Assembly: GCA_039621445.1 (NCBI GenBank)
Contig: CP154954.1
Coordinates: forward strand, 47,285,847-47,349,846
From: Euglena gracilis
Taxonomy: Eukaryota; Euglenida; Euglenophyceae; Euglenales
Reading direction: 5' to 3'
DNA length: 64,000 nt
Shown here: positions 47,499 to 59,697 of the stretch, in pieces
How the letters are laid out: every line of letters starts with the position of its first letter
How positions within the stretch are numbered: position 1 is the stretch's first letter
The notes under the pieces: model-generated
The model's database searches: none
Seen by the model: the letters and a program-made list of their open reading frames with translations, nothing else
What the model was told of the DNA's origin: nothing
Position numbers and translations under genes: made by a program

Positions 47499-47733
47499 AT
47501 GGCGGGGGTGAACTTGTGGGCCCCCCCCCTACACCCCCCTTATTTGAAGGAGTAGGGTTAGGTGCGCACATGCTAATTTGCGCTACCTGGCTACGTTGCG
47601 CAACGTAGCCATGTTGCGCAACATAGCCAATTAGCGCAACATAGCCAATTAGCGCAAATTAGCATGTGCGCACCTAACCCTACTCCTTCAAATAAGGGGG
47701 GTGTAGGGGGGGCCACAAGTTCACCCCCGCCAT
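47499..47733. mobile_element. 235-bp near-perfect foldback element
   Basis: Two arms of about 85 bp are inverted copies, differing mainly in the length of a C/G run: from ATGGCGGGGGTGAAC through ATGCTAATTTGCGC, and back from GCGCAAATTAGCAT to CCGCCAT. The ~60-bp centre holds further palindromes (GCTACGTTGCGCAACGTAGC) and repeats of CAATTAGCGCAACATAGC. A decayed copy lies at about 48885-49060. Probably a MITE or foldback transposon; target duplication not resolved. Confidence 0.8.
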
Positions 47734-48289
47734 TTATATATTTATATTATTAATATATTTGTACATATATTGTATTTTTGGTGTTATATTTCATTGATTG
47801 CCCTCCGTGGCTCAACGTGGCAGATAAAGGCAGATGAAGCAGAACAATAATTGTAAACCTCCCCAAAATGGAAAGACCCAGGCTTCTTTTTGGGTCTGTT
47901 CTGGTCATATTACTCGGGATTCTCGTTCTCAAACTTGAACTCAATCTCGAACTTGCGCAACGAAAAGAAGCATCGTTTGAGGGGTGCACATGCAGAGATT
48001 TGCACTTTGCCCATGGCCTGCCCCTTGGTCTGGTTGACCACAGCCCACAGACATGTCTGACCCAAAGCGGCAGAAGACGGACCACTGCCCATACGATGCC
48101 AAGGTGTTTGGGTGTGGGGGTGGGTTGGGGGGTGGGTGGTTGGTTGGGTGGGGGGGTGGTGGTTGGGGGGGGGGGGACTGAGTGGGTGGATGGGTTTGGG
48201 TGGGTGATTGGGTGGACGGTTTGTGGTTGTGGGTGGTTGGGTATCCCGACACTGCCCTTCGTCCACAACCCCCCCCCCTGAGCCACCCT

Positions 48290-51200
48290 GTGGCCAAGCA
48301 CTCCTCCGTGACCTCCAACCGATTTGCCACCTGGCTCCCCCAGGAGGAGACAAAGTTCACGCCCACCATCAAGGCGTACAAGAACCTCGACTTCCTCAGC
48401 AGCCGGCATGCCCGGTCCATCCGCATCATGTGCGAGTTCGAGGAGCCCCGCCGCCGCCTCCGGGAGCACTGCATCCAAGTGTGGCCATGTTGTTGTGTGC
48501 ATCCGTGCGAAGTGTAAGTGGGAAGTGCCGCACGTTTGGATGATTTGTGCCCGAACTGATTTTGGCCAAACTTGACAGGTGTTTGGCCGCTCATTGACCA
48601 CCAGGTTGTTGTTTGGATTCCCATTTAGCTTGTCGTTGGCAATCGGGCCTCATACCGATCCCACATCTTCCAAACAAATCTATAATGGTGCTCAAAAAAT
48701 TAAAGAAGATAAACCTCATGGCTTTTTCTTCCAATGCCGATACCATGTTTGTTTTTCGCAAATCACCTTTTTCAAAAATCAGCATGGGGAATCTTCTCGA
48801 ATTTTTTCCTCCTATTTGAATTCATTCTCAAGATTTTAGATTCTTCTATTGCTTGTTTCATTATAGTACTTTGTTTTTGAAAGGCCCCCCCCCTACCCTT
48901 CCGCATAGGGTTACAACACATGCTAATTTGCGTACCTGTACCGTTGCGCAAACCGAGTAGCCAGCGCAACATACCCCAATTAGCGCAACAGCCAATTAAC
49001 CAAGTAACCCCTCTCATTCCGGGGGGTGTGGGCCACCCCCCCCTTCACCGCCATTTATATTCTATTAGATTTACAATATGTATTTTGGTGTTTATTGTAC
49101 TGCTTTGCCCCGTGGCTCGCAGTAGAAGATGAAAAACTTGTAAACCTCCCCAAACCCAGGCTCCGTTCTGTTTGGTCACCTTAACCATTTCGTTCTCAAC
49201 TTGAACTCAAACCTTCGAACTTGACAAAAGAAGCTTCCCCGCACCTCCCCACAGACCTTGCCCTGCCACACCCCCCCTGCTGGACCCAGCCCCATACAGT
49301 CATGACCCCAAGCGGCAGAACACTTGATGTGTGAAGTGTGTGGTAGGGGTTGGTGGGTGGCTAGCTGGGTCACACCATGGACTGGAGTGGATTGGTGGGT
49401 GATTGGTGGACACTTCCCTTGTACCGCATCCGACCACCCTTCCACCCCCACCCACTCACCCCCCCACTCCCCCCCTCAACCGAGCCAACCTGGCTCCCAC
49501 CACAACTCACCCACACATCACAAGAACCTGACTCCCTCGCCACCACGCCGCATTCCGTGCTCATGTGCCGCCCCCCCGCCGCCCTCCAAACTCATTTTAC
49601 CACAGTACAGTAAGTGTAAGTGGACTGCCCACGTTTTTGTGAACCCTTTTCTGCATACCGGCGCAACGCGCCCGCTGCGCTTTAAAGTTCACCTGTTTTG
49701 TTGATTTGAAATCTCCCTACATATGTGTTTTAATTTTTGAACCATCTGCACATCCCCCCCCTGAAATCCTCCTCCTGATTTACAACGAACCTTGGTCTGG
49801 ATAAGGGATTTTGGTGAGAAATAATGAGAGCAAGGTGGCTTGGTTTCTTGCCAATCGTCTAGGCGTGCATTCCCACCGGCTCCTTCTTAATTTGCCCATA
49901 CATATATCACCCATGTAGCTAGTGCAGCAGATTTGCAGATACAAAGCCAATCTGGGCTTCAATTCTGTTACCATTGTGTTCCCCTTCATTTTTGGGCGCA
50001 AATTTCGCCCATATCCCTATTATTAATGAGTATGAGCTTTTGCTCGCTGTTGCGGGCCTTGTAGGTTTGCGTTGGTGATCCTGGATTGGCGGAAAGACAG
50101 AAACGTTGCCCCCCCCCACACCAACAACCCAGACGCCACCCAAGAACTCCTCCGTGTGCTTGTTGGCGTTGGAGTTGCGCCTGGGGTTTGCAGGGAACCC
50201 TGCTCATCTTTGGCTCCGCCCGATCGCTCTCCCATGAGGACCATGCGAAGGCGGTGAAGAACTGTGAGGAGGTCAATCCCTCCGTTGCCACTGCCTTGCA
50301 TTGCCTCCGGCCACCCAGCGCTGTGTTCATGAAAATCAAGAAAAATGCCAACACCAAAAAAGGCATCTCTGCCACCGATATCAGATCAGGAACTACTAAG
50401 ATCACAAGGCCACCATCACATGGTGTTTGTAAACCTTGTACCTGGGAGGGAGGAATTGAAGAATTTATCCGTTGGCATGCACAACAAGGGACCTTTTTTA
50501 ACAAAATAAACGCATTTATTTTTCGTTCACATTAGGTTTAATTGTTATTCATTTATGTGTTGATCCTTGTGCATTATCTAATACAGTTATGCATCACATC
50601 ATACAGTTGTGCATCACATAATACAGTAATAATTTTGTTCTCTTAATCTTATCATTGTGCTGACCTCCCGCTCATCCCATTGATCCCGTTGCGTTGGCGG
50701 CCATGCATGTTATTTTTTTTGGCTATTAATGTCCCACAAGGACAGAAGTTTCATGATTTACATTTCTGAAGTTGGCAAATTTTCAGGAAAACTTTTCACC
50801 GTTTTTTTTGAACCGAATTCACCTGAAGGTGATGTGTTCGGGAGCATTTGTCATTTTCGGAGACAGCCAACAGCTTCACATTAAATGATATGGTCAATGA
50901 AGGCACACAATCAATAATTTTCAAATCGCAAACGGCAAAAGCCAATCGCCCTCCTCTCATGGGCGGCTCGCAGGAGATTGCAGCAACTGCAGACCAGGCA
51001 CAATTGGCGCGGCTGCAGGCGAAGCTGAGCCGCCTGCGGCGGTCGGTCTGGATGTGCGACTACTGCACCAAGGCAAGGGAGCTTGCGAAGCGGCTGACGG
51101 AGTGGACCATGTCAGAGGTGTGTGGAATCACCGCCATGAGCCCAAACCCATCAAAGCCACGCCACAAGTTTGTTTGTGAGGGTGTTCATTGCCTTTGAAG

Positions 51201-54200
51201 TTGACTGGTTATATGGGGTAAGCCGCCCAGAAAAGTGAGCACTTGGGTGACGAGATTTGATTCATAAATACAGCAATCTGTTTCTCTCTCGTAGGACGTC
51301 CGGAAGGGGCTGTGCGTCCAGGGGCTGAACCATGACAGCGGCTCGATGCAGCACTACACGCGGTACCTCACCGAGGACCTTCCCAGGGGGAACGGGAAAG
51401 GTATATCCCCCTGTCTGCCTCCACCAGCGATCGTCAGGCAGGAATCATCTTCGTATTTGAGCGTTGGGTGGGAAAAAAAGTCTTGTGTCGTGTGTACTCC
51501 TGCAATTCAACACACACACCACATCGCGTCACATTGCATTGCATCGCATCGCATCGTATCGCATCGCACATGTATCCCCCAGCCCACACCGCAGATGCCA
51601 CGGCAGAGCCGGCGTACCCACAGCACATCGTGGTGTGTACAGGAGGCGGCCCAGGCGTCATGGAGGCGGCCAACCAAGGAGCGGCGTCGGTATGGGATTC
51701 GATGACGATCTTGCACACAGCGGGGGATATGCAACTTGCATAATTTGCATTTTTTGCATAATCAGGGTTTCCGAATTTTTTTTGCTTTTTTTTTTGCATT
51801 TTTTGCATAAAATATTTTGCCCTGAAAATTTTTTTTGTAGTTGGTCGCCATATGTTTGCATTTTTTTGCATTTTTTTGCATAAAATGTTTTGCCCTGGAA
51901 AAAAATTTTGTAGTTGGTCGCCATATGTCATGTTTTGTCTCTGGTCTCTCTGCAGTTGCCTGGGGTCTTTTGGGTCTCAGTGCTTGCCATTGCTTTCCAG
52001 GAGGTCTTCCTTGTGAATCATTGACCCTTTCGGATTCATTTTCACATGTTTTTTTTAGGCAGCAGCAAAAAACTCTGTTTTATTTTCTTTTTTGTTTTTT
52101 TTTTATTTTTTTTTTTTTGCTTTTTTTTCATTTTTTTTCCTTTTTTTTCCTTTTTTTTTGACTTGCATAATTTGAAGGGCCAAGTTGCATTTCCCCCCCC
52201 ACCTGCACACAGGCAGAATAAAGGGCCCTCTTTTTAAAATACCATTCTTTGACATTGATCCCAAACTTCCTGAATGGACGAGGCTCACTGTCCCCCAGAC
52301 ATTTCCTCAGGCATCCACCCACATCCACGGCACCATTTCAGGTAATTTTAAGAACTTTTTTAAAGGAATTTGGCCAAAGTGCTTTAAAGCATTAAAGAAA
52401 TTTTAGTAAGACCTTAGAAAACAGGACTTTAAAGAAATTTAAAAGGTTTTAAAGAATTTAAAAGGAAAAAAAAGTATTTTAAACATCTTTTAAAGAGTTT
52501 GACATTTTTCTCCTTGAAATAATATTCCTTGGCTTCCACCCCTGGCCTCTGATTATCATTTACTGAACCCCCGGAGGCCGGGTTGGACTGCAGCAAGTTC
52601 GAAACAAAATTATAAAAATAATGTTTGATAAAGCTCCCTTTTTTGACTTGCATCAGAAAAAAAAATTCCACTCCCCCCCATGAGAGGGTGTCTTTCCAGA
52701 GGATTTTCTGCAGCTGGTCCCAGTTCCTGGCCAGCAGACCCCTCCCCGGGTCCTCGAGCAACGGCCTGGTCCAACGCCCCCCCCCCCGGCATGGCTTCCT
52801 CTCCCGCCACCATCTCGGGGCACAGGTGCCCGGGGCCAAGACGATGGGGATGGGCATCTCGCTGCCCTTCGAGAAGGGCTCCCCCCAGGGCCAGCCTGGG
52901 CAGCCCCAGCACTGTCCTGCTGGGCCCCAACGTATCTAGTCGCTGAAGCCAAACATCAGTTGAGGGCCAGGCGGGACGCAGTCAAACCATACGTCCGCGT
53001 TGTAAAGGTTGGGGCAACGACTCAAAGGGAAGCACAGGTGGTATCAAGTATTGGAAGTGTTTTATTGACAAGAGGCAGGTTTTTTGGAAGTCATAAAATC
53101 AGAAACCCTGGCATTCATCAAACATATTCACCGGACATGTTTCTGTCAGTCAGTCATGATTTTGGATTGATTGATGAGGAAATTTGTGGGAAAATGAATT
53201 TTCATATCTGTAATTTTGGACAGGAACCCTCCCATCAGTTGAACCCTGCCAACGGTCGCCCCACCTCCCGTGAAGGACCACCCGCTGACCCGCTGTAACA
53301 GACCAGGAATTTGTGCTTATCTTGAAATGGATAAGTACAGATAGCTTAAGAATGAGTTTGGACCCCAAGACAAGACATGGACAACCAAGGGGAACCATGG
53401 TTACCGGATTACCAGGTCACCAGGTTACCAGGTGGCTGGTGAGGATTTTGACTCGGGGGAGGGTAGGGGGTCTCATACAACGTACACCAGCAAGCATTCG
53501 AAGCGCATCGTATGAGTTTTGGGTTGTAGAATTTGGTGAGTTTCTGGCAATCGGTTTTTCTTTATTGTACCACCACATTTTTGGATGGTTGCCCAGTTGC
53601 CCAGTTCCCCTGTCGGCCAAGCCCCCCCACCCCCCCTCCGGCAGTGGACAGGGCGGACGAACCCTGGCCGCCCCTGCCCCCAACCAGTACGTCACCCCCG
53701 AGCTGGCCTTCGAGTTCCACTACTTCTTCACGCGCAAGTTCTGGATGGTGTACCAGGCCCACTGTATCGTGGTCTTCCCGGGCGGCTTCGGCACCTTCGA
53801 CGAGCTCTTCGAGGTGTGCAGGGGTGGCCGGCAATGCAAAGCTACCCTGCCGGGGGTGCCTGTGACATTTCGACGAATGCATCTGATTGACAATGCTACC
53901 ATAGTTGGACTGAACAGTGCATTTCTGCTCTGCAGGTGCTTTTCTGTTCATTTGTATGCAGTTTTTTTTGAAGAAGAAGAAGAAGAAAAGAAGAAAATTA
54001 TGGCAATTCGGGGGGGGGGGGGGCAATCAGGATAGTGGTGATTGTTAAGTATTGTCAGCGGGGCCCGCTCACCGCGTCGTCATGGTGCCAAAAGGCAATC
54101 GCAAGCGCGAACCCGTTGTGCATCAAGTCGGTCTAAAGGCCTTCCAGATGCCGTTCTCGTTCCCCCCCCCGGCCTGTCTATGGCCGTCGCGATTCCAATC

Positions 54201-54710
54201 CGGAAGACAGGAATCGCAGTTCTGCCAAAAGGCAGCGGGTTGGGTTCAAGGTTTCCTGGGCGGATATTCCCCTCGGTGTGGTTGCACTTGGGCGGGCCTT
54301 GGGCTGCAGGCCGTCACCCTGAAGCAGACCGGCAAGCTGCGGCCGGACCTCCCCATCGTCCTGTTCGGCCGACAGTACTGGGAGAAGGTGGGCCGCATGC
54401 ACGCATGGGACGGCGTTTTGGCTGGACCAGCCTCCCCCCCCCCGGTTCGAGACAGGTGGCGTATGGAAGCCGTGGCCTGGCGGGGGGAGCGGGGTGGCGA
54501 ATCCTCTTCCCGGCGCAGGTCATCAACTGGCAGGCGATGGTGGACCTTGGCACCATCTCCCAGAAGGACGTGGACGACCTGCTCTTCACGGACGACGTGG
54601 CCGAGGCGTACGACTTCATCACATCGTCCCTCGCCCCCAACAAGCTCGCCATGTCGCCGCTCTTCCTGCCCGCCAAGGCCTCCCCTGCGGCCAGCAAGTT
54701 CCAGCTGTAA
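48290..54710 (+). CDS. LOG-family Rossmann-fold protein, at least nine exons
   Basis: Supported exons with GT-AG edges: ~48290-48478 (TPTIKAYKNLDFLSS); ~50189-50250 (LLIFGSARS); ~50993-51117 (ARELAKRLTEWTMSE); 51295-51400; 51595-51689 (VVCTGGGPGVMEAANQGAAS); 52826-~52931 (MGMGISLPFEKG); ~53688-53813 (PELAFEFHYFF, then PGGFGTFDELFE); 54310-54387 (LKQTGKLRPDLPIVLFG); 54519-54710, ending TAA. The PGG-x-GT-x-x-E and GGGPG motifs define the LOG fold, whose members often cleave nucleotide 5'-monophosphates (cytokinin activation in plants). Phases agree across exons 3-5 and 7-9. Exon 6's donor and the start codon are unresolved. The long N-terminal extension places it with the larger, less studied LOG-like proteins. 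Confidence 0.85.
48875..49640 (+). repeat. Decayed tandem copy of the foldback and LOG first-exon region
   Basis: In order, segments match 47540-48500: foldback remnants (ACATGCTAATTTGCG, CAATTAGCGCAAC), the TTGTAAACCTCCCCAAA block, GTTCTCAACTTGAACTCAA, then a shrunken exon 1 (CCTGGCTCCC, AAGAACCTGACT, CATGTGCCGC). Almost every difference is a small deletion, so it is about 200 bp shorter. It lies inside LOG intron 1 and has no open frame. Confidence 0.75.
50578..50635. repeat. Short tandem repeat ATACAGTTRTGCATCACAT
   Basis: About three units of 19-21 bp in a LOG intron. Confidence 0.8.
51528..51572. repeat. GCATC microsatellite
   Basis: Pentanucleotide (GCATC)n with few changes, in the LOG intron just before the GGGPG exon. 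Confidence 0.85.
51795..51930. repeat. Tandem duplication in a LOG intron
   Basis: Two ~65-bp units, each GCATAAAATRTTTTGCCCTG, an A/T run, then TTGTAGTTGGTCGCCATATG. A T-rich stretch with short breaks follows at 52045-52160. Confidence 0.8.
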
Positions 54711-55078
54711 GCCGGCGCCGCCGCCGTTGGCGGAATATTTTTTATGGGATGCGCCGCATGGGCTTCGAGGGCTCAAAAGGGTGTGGGGGGGGGAAGCTTC
54801 GCGCAGCGATCAGCGTTTTTATTTTTTTTGTTCTGCAAGTTTTTCTGGGTTATTTTGCATTCGCTCTGCCCCTGGTTTTTTTGGCAATGTTTGTTCTCTG
54901 TTCAATTTTGAACATCCGGAACGCCTTGAACTAAGAACAAAAAAAAGTTTGGATTTTTTGTTGAAATCTCAGAAATTTCCAAAGTCTGGAGGTTATGCAG
55001 CAGATAAATTATTTTTCAGTTGTTGAATGTAAGTGAATCCCACCAGTGGCACGAAAGGTGCATTCCCCGGACCTCAGA

Positions 55079-55158
<80 letters not shown>

Positions 55159-55234
55159 GATATATATATATATATATACACATATATATACACATATATA
55201 TACATATATATATATGTATGTGTATATATGTGTA

Positions 55235-55317
<83 letters not shown>

Positions 55318-55323
55318 GTATAT

Positions 55324-55361
<38 letters not shown>

Positions 55362-56229
55362 GAATGATCAGCATGCGCTTTTTGGGTGATGCCGTTGTGA
55401 TCCACATCACACCTCACAATCTTTGCCCATGCCACGGATGGATTTCGTTTTTATCAGCACTGACCCATGGACCCATGGAATATGTTGACGCTTGCGACGG
55501 TCATTTTCTCTCTCCTCTGCCTGATTTGTGGTATAGTTCACAACATTGCATGTCACCCCCCCACATACCATTCAAATGCTTTATCTGGCCATGTACCCAT
55601 TCCCACCAAACCCACACGCTGCAAACAGAGAAATACCCCAACTGCCCAAAATGTGTAGGAAATACGTGGGGGAAAATCAAATTGCACGGATTTCTTGGGC
55701 CTCGAAAGATTTTGAGTTGGGTTGGGTGTCATTTTTTTCCGCAGTCTCCTGACTCCCAAGTCAAAGCAATGAGTGGCGAGCAGCTTCGTGGTTAATTTTT
55801 GAATTTGCAACATTTGCGAAACTATCCATTTTCTGCGCCACAAAGTGCATGCCCACTCCTTGGGGGGAAAAACCGGCAAGGGAGTCGGAAACCAAGGGTG
55901 GACGGGACACCGAGGGGCAAATGGGAAAATTTAAAAAACATTAGGGGTGGTGAGGACTACCTCTGACCTTTTCTGCTTCTCGGTGGGCTAACGAGGTAGG
56001 GAGTTTTTTCTCATCTTCGAAACCCGCCATCTTACTCCTGCGGCTTGAGGGCCCATTTAAACGGACAGCTCCAAGCCACAAGACCCCAGTGAGGTCCTGC
56101 TCTTCTTTCCGGCTGTTGTCTTTGTGTTTTGGTGTTGGTTTGGTGTGTATTACTGCTGCTCTTTGCCGGAGTAGGCGGATCATAATCGTCCTTTTTGCAC
56201 GGAGCTGCAACCAATTGTTCAAGCCGATC
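54711..56229. other. Intergenic between LOG gene and DIRS-like element
   Basis: Contains a long TA/TATATG/TG microsatellite at 55081-55358. ORFs there are Tyr-Ile repeats and not genes. No further gene recognised. Confidence 0.6.
55081..55358. repeat. Compound TA / TATACA / TG microsatellite, 278 bp
   Basis: Runs of (TA)n with GAGA and TATATACACA variants and a central (TG)n block. Confidence 0.95.
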
Positions 56230-57104
56230 ATGCAATTTACACAACTGCAAGACGAGACCGACAGAGAGGCCTTCGAAGCGGCGCGGAGCAGCCTTTTCTT
56301 ACAAGAATCGCTAACAGCAGCCCTCTTACGAGATGCGGACGCTACCACCGTGATGGCCACGATTGGGTCCGGTCAGAAGTGAACTGGGGCCGGTTGGGGT
56401 ACAACCCGCTGTGCCCTTGCAGTACGGAAGCTCACTGGAGTGGCTATGCGGAGTCTACACTGCAACCTTACTTAGCGGCATCCCTTTACAGCTTGGCCCT
56501 TACGAAGAACGTTTCGATACTTTCACTGGAGCTGGGCGAGAAGGCGTCGGACGCGGCCTTCAAGCTGTCCGAGAAGTGGACAACGGCGACGACGACAACG
56601 ACGGAGATGGATCGCGACGAGGAGGCAGCGCGCGCGGCAGAGGAAGCCCAGGACTTCCCCTGGCAAACGGCCGAGGAGGCACCGCCGGGGGACATGGAGA
56701 GGATATGGGCACAGGTACAGTCTGGGGACTTACGTATGGAAGTTCGAAGTTTACTGGAACAGATACCAGCCTGGCAGGCGGAAGAAAATAACCACCGTCA
56801 AGATGGTAAGAGTGGGTATGACCGCACTCTGCGCACAGTACAGCAGAAGCTCTTGAATATCTTACGTATCTTGGCAGCGCTGCACTGCACCTTTCAAGGA
56901 CCCCCTGAGGATGTATTGGGTTTGAGCCAACAGCTGTTTGCATATGTGGCTGCCTGTGAGGGGGACATTGTCAAGGAGAGGAAGAGGAGGAGCATCCCTC
57001 AACTATACAACCAGGAAATGGCCTATTCACCCCTGAAGACATCAAAATGGCCAAAGCTCAAGTTGGCATCAACAAAGAGGGTATCAGCCCCCCTTCATGG
57101 GTGA
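56230..57104 (+). pseudogene. Putative Gag-like ORF of a DIRS-like element (two frames)
   Basis: ORF1 runs from ATG 56230 to a stop at 56382, and the next frame (56379-57104) carries on. The C-terminal part (VQQKLLNILRILAALH, then IVKERKRRSIPQL) resembles the helical region of DIRS-type first ORFs. An acidic Ala/Thr-rich stretch lies in the middle. The assignment rests mainly on position directly upstream of a DIRS-like RT. Confidence 0.45.
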
Positions 57105-58434
57105 GTTCCCCAAGTGGCATTTTCCCACCCCCACAGGTGGAAAAGGGTGGAAATTCAAGCAATGGCCAACAGTTTGGCAAGCGAGACCATGGAGGTCTAA
57201 CCCCAAAGGGAAAGGCAAGTCCAAAGTAGGAAAATGGTTCGCCCACCACCTTGCCAGGAAGTATTGCTCCTTCCTTTTCAGATCAGAACTCCTCAAGTTC
57301 CAAAAGGACATTGTGTCCTCCAGAGTTGGGCATTGTGCCAGAAACTCAACCATCCCTGAGGGGCAAAAGCCAAGACATTTGCAGGCTGTGGGAAGCTGCA
57401 TGCTTGAGATCTGTGGAGCAGATCGCAGAGGTGCTGCTGCTGACAGAGGAGCACTTTTTGGGGTTGCCTTTGTTTCAGAGACTTCAGACCCAGTTGCCAT
57501 GGTGGCAGAAAGTTGCCCCCCCAAGGTGTTTCAACTCATTACACAGGGGGTAACCCCCCCTTGGGAGACACCCCCCTCCCTCAGCACATTTTCTATACCA
57601 AAATCAGAGGTGGAAATTCAAAAGGCAAAAAATATTTTACAAGACAATTTCCGAGCAGGAGCCATAAAACCAGTCCCCTCGGAGGGTACCCAACACATCA
57701 TCCCTTGGTTTGTAATCTCCAAAAAGGAGCCTCAGGGAGAAAAACATCGTTTAATAAGCGACTGTCGCCAACTAAACCAGCACTTTTCCGCCCTCCCTTT
57801 CAAACTGGACAACATCCAGGTCATCTTCAGGCACCTAAAGAAAGGACAGTGGGGAGCTAAAGTAGACTTAAAGGACGCCGACTTTCATTTAATGTTGAAT
57901 CCAACCCTGAGGCCCTACATGAGGATGACTCTGGAGAAACATGCTTGGAATTCCAGGCAGCTTGTTTTGGTTTAAATGTGCTGCCAGAAAAATTCATAGC
58001 CTCATCAAGTGCCTGGAAAAACGTTGGAAGGCCAAAGGCCTTTTATGCTTTGTGTACCTGGACGACATCTTCTGCTGGGGGACAGCCAGAAGCAAGTCAG
58101 CAATCACTTGGCCATCATGCTGGCAGATTTACTGCAGGGGGGTTTAAAAATCAACAGCAAGAAATCGATCTTTCAACCCACCCAAAATCTCCCACATTTG
58201 GGATTCCACCTCAACCTGGCACATGGAAAGATACAGTTGGGGGCAGAAAAACTAAATCTGGTCCGGAGGGAACTTGGAAAATTGGTCACACACCAGTCCC
58301 TCAGTTGCAGAAATATGGCCTCAATTTTGGGGTGCATAAGAAGCTTCCTGGTGGGGCTGCCCTTCCTCAGGGCATTTACAGACACTTTGGTAGGTTTTGT
58401 CAAACTACAAGAAAATTTTAGCTGGGATCATTAA
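57097..58434 (+). pseudogene. DIRS-like reverse transcriptase, frameshifted
   Basis: One frame (57097-57975) carries FVISKKEPQGEKHRLISDCR and VDLKDADFHLML with the first catalytic Asp. After one or more one-base shifts near 57980-58060 other frames carry FQAACFGLNVLPEKF, CFVYLDDIFCWG (the active-site YLDD) and LPHLGFHLNLAHGKIQL. The K-HRLISD-R-LN and LKDA-FH patterns fit DIRS/Ngaro-type RT better than the nearby Ty3/gypsy RT. It is dead as sequenced. Confidence 0.72.
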
Positions 58435-58750
58435 GTTCCAATCTCAGAGGAGGTGAAATCTCAACTGACAGATGTACGAGAAATTCTGCCGACCTGGGGG
58501 GGGGGGGACCCTTCCCAAGCCCAGCAAACAGACACCTGGAGTCAGACAGTTCAAATTTTGGTTGGGGGGGCCTAGACCTACAAGCTTGCACCCAGTTGCA
58601 GGAATTTTTGCGAAAAGATTCTCACTTACATATAAATGTAAAAGAATTGAACGCAGCCATCTCCACTGTAAGGTCTTTGGCCAGAAAAGGGGTGTCGACT
58701 GTCGGGGGCGTCCGACAGTCAAAAATGGTAAGGCGGAAGCTTTTGAAAAC
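58435..58750 (+). pseudogene. RNase H remnant of the DIRS-like element
   Basis: Fragments in two frames: TDT..WLGG-like and then LHINVKELNAAISTVRSLA, the DIRS-type RNase H core. It breaks off at about 58750. No tyrosine recombinase or methyltransferase domain follows, so the 3' half of the element is missing. Confidence 0.6.
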
Positions 58751-59340
58751 ACGGAATTTTCATTCCGCGCAAGGACGCACATTCAATAGGAAAAGCCTAA
58801 TTTGAGGTTCTAATTTAACACAATTTGCTTCCGCAGACCTTTGTGGGTTTTTTTCCCTTTGGCTGTCAATCAAATATTGAATTGGAGAATTGAATTCAAG
58901 ACAAGGTGCATTGTTTGGAAGAATTGTCAATTTCAGGTCCTTCTTCCCACTTTCACGGTGTGTGCGTGTTTCTGTTGCCTTTTACCACCATCCATTGCAC
59001 CAAAACACCCACCCTGACCATTTCCAGTGTTTTTGCATACTTAAGAAAGGGTGGGTGAAATGGCTTCGTGGGGACTGAAATTTGGGATTACATTTTTAAA
59101 GGAACGGAATTTTGACTTTGTGCAAGTTTTCAGGGAAAAAGCAAATTCGATCCTACGCACACCCCTCTGGTCGGGGGGTACACCAGCGGGCGAAACGGGG
59201 GGTGGCCTGAGCCCTCCACCACCCGGAAAAACACTGGCCCCGGGCCAGGGAACGGCAGCCCCAGGGGTGGGTGTCGGGGACGAGGCAGCCGGCTGGGGGG
59301 CTGGGGTCTCGGGTCCGACGCTCGCAGGGGGGGCGCCGGG
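58751..59340. other. Boundary between the DIRS-like relic and the next element
   Basis: The ORF 59051-59506 begins here with a Gly/Pro-rich stretch and runs into the hairpin repeats. No LTR, primer site or target duplication could be set for the next element. Confidence 0.45.
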
Positions 59341-59341
59341 T

Positions 59342-59552
59342 GTGAACATGGTTAGCAGAGGTGGCTTCACTGACCCTGTCAGTGAAGAGTTTTCAGAACC
59401 CCTGAACATGGTACGCAGAGGTTGCTTCACTGACTCTGTCAGTGAAGAGTTTTTTGATTCGGTTGATGACAAACCTGAACATGATTGGCAGAGGTGGATT
59501 CACTGACTTCGTCAGTGAAAAGTTTTCGAATTCCCTGAACATGACAAGCAGA
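59342..59552 (+). repeat. 60-75-bp tandem repeats, three carrying a 9-bp hairpin
   Basis: Units start at about 59342, 59402 and 59476, with a partial one at 59537, each opening TGAACATG..GCAGAG. The first three contain TTCACTGAC, a 3-base loop, and GTCAGTGAA (59366-59386, 59426-59446, 59499-59519). The stem is unchanged while the loop varies (CCT, TCT, TTC). Confidence 0.85.
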
Positions 59553-59697
59553 GAATTTTTTGCCAACCCTGTCGACAAAACTTTTTTCAGCCCAGAAAAC
59601 ACGGACGAATTTGCTGGCACAGCCAGCAGAAATCTTGCTGAAAAGTTTGACATGGTCACAGAGGTTTCAGAGTCCAAAAAGTTTGCTGAGTCTGTGA

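Noticed and set aside
55009-55435. Tyr-Ile repeat ORFs on both strands
   Set aside because: Pure products of the TA/TG microsatellite.
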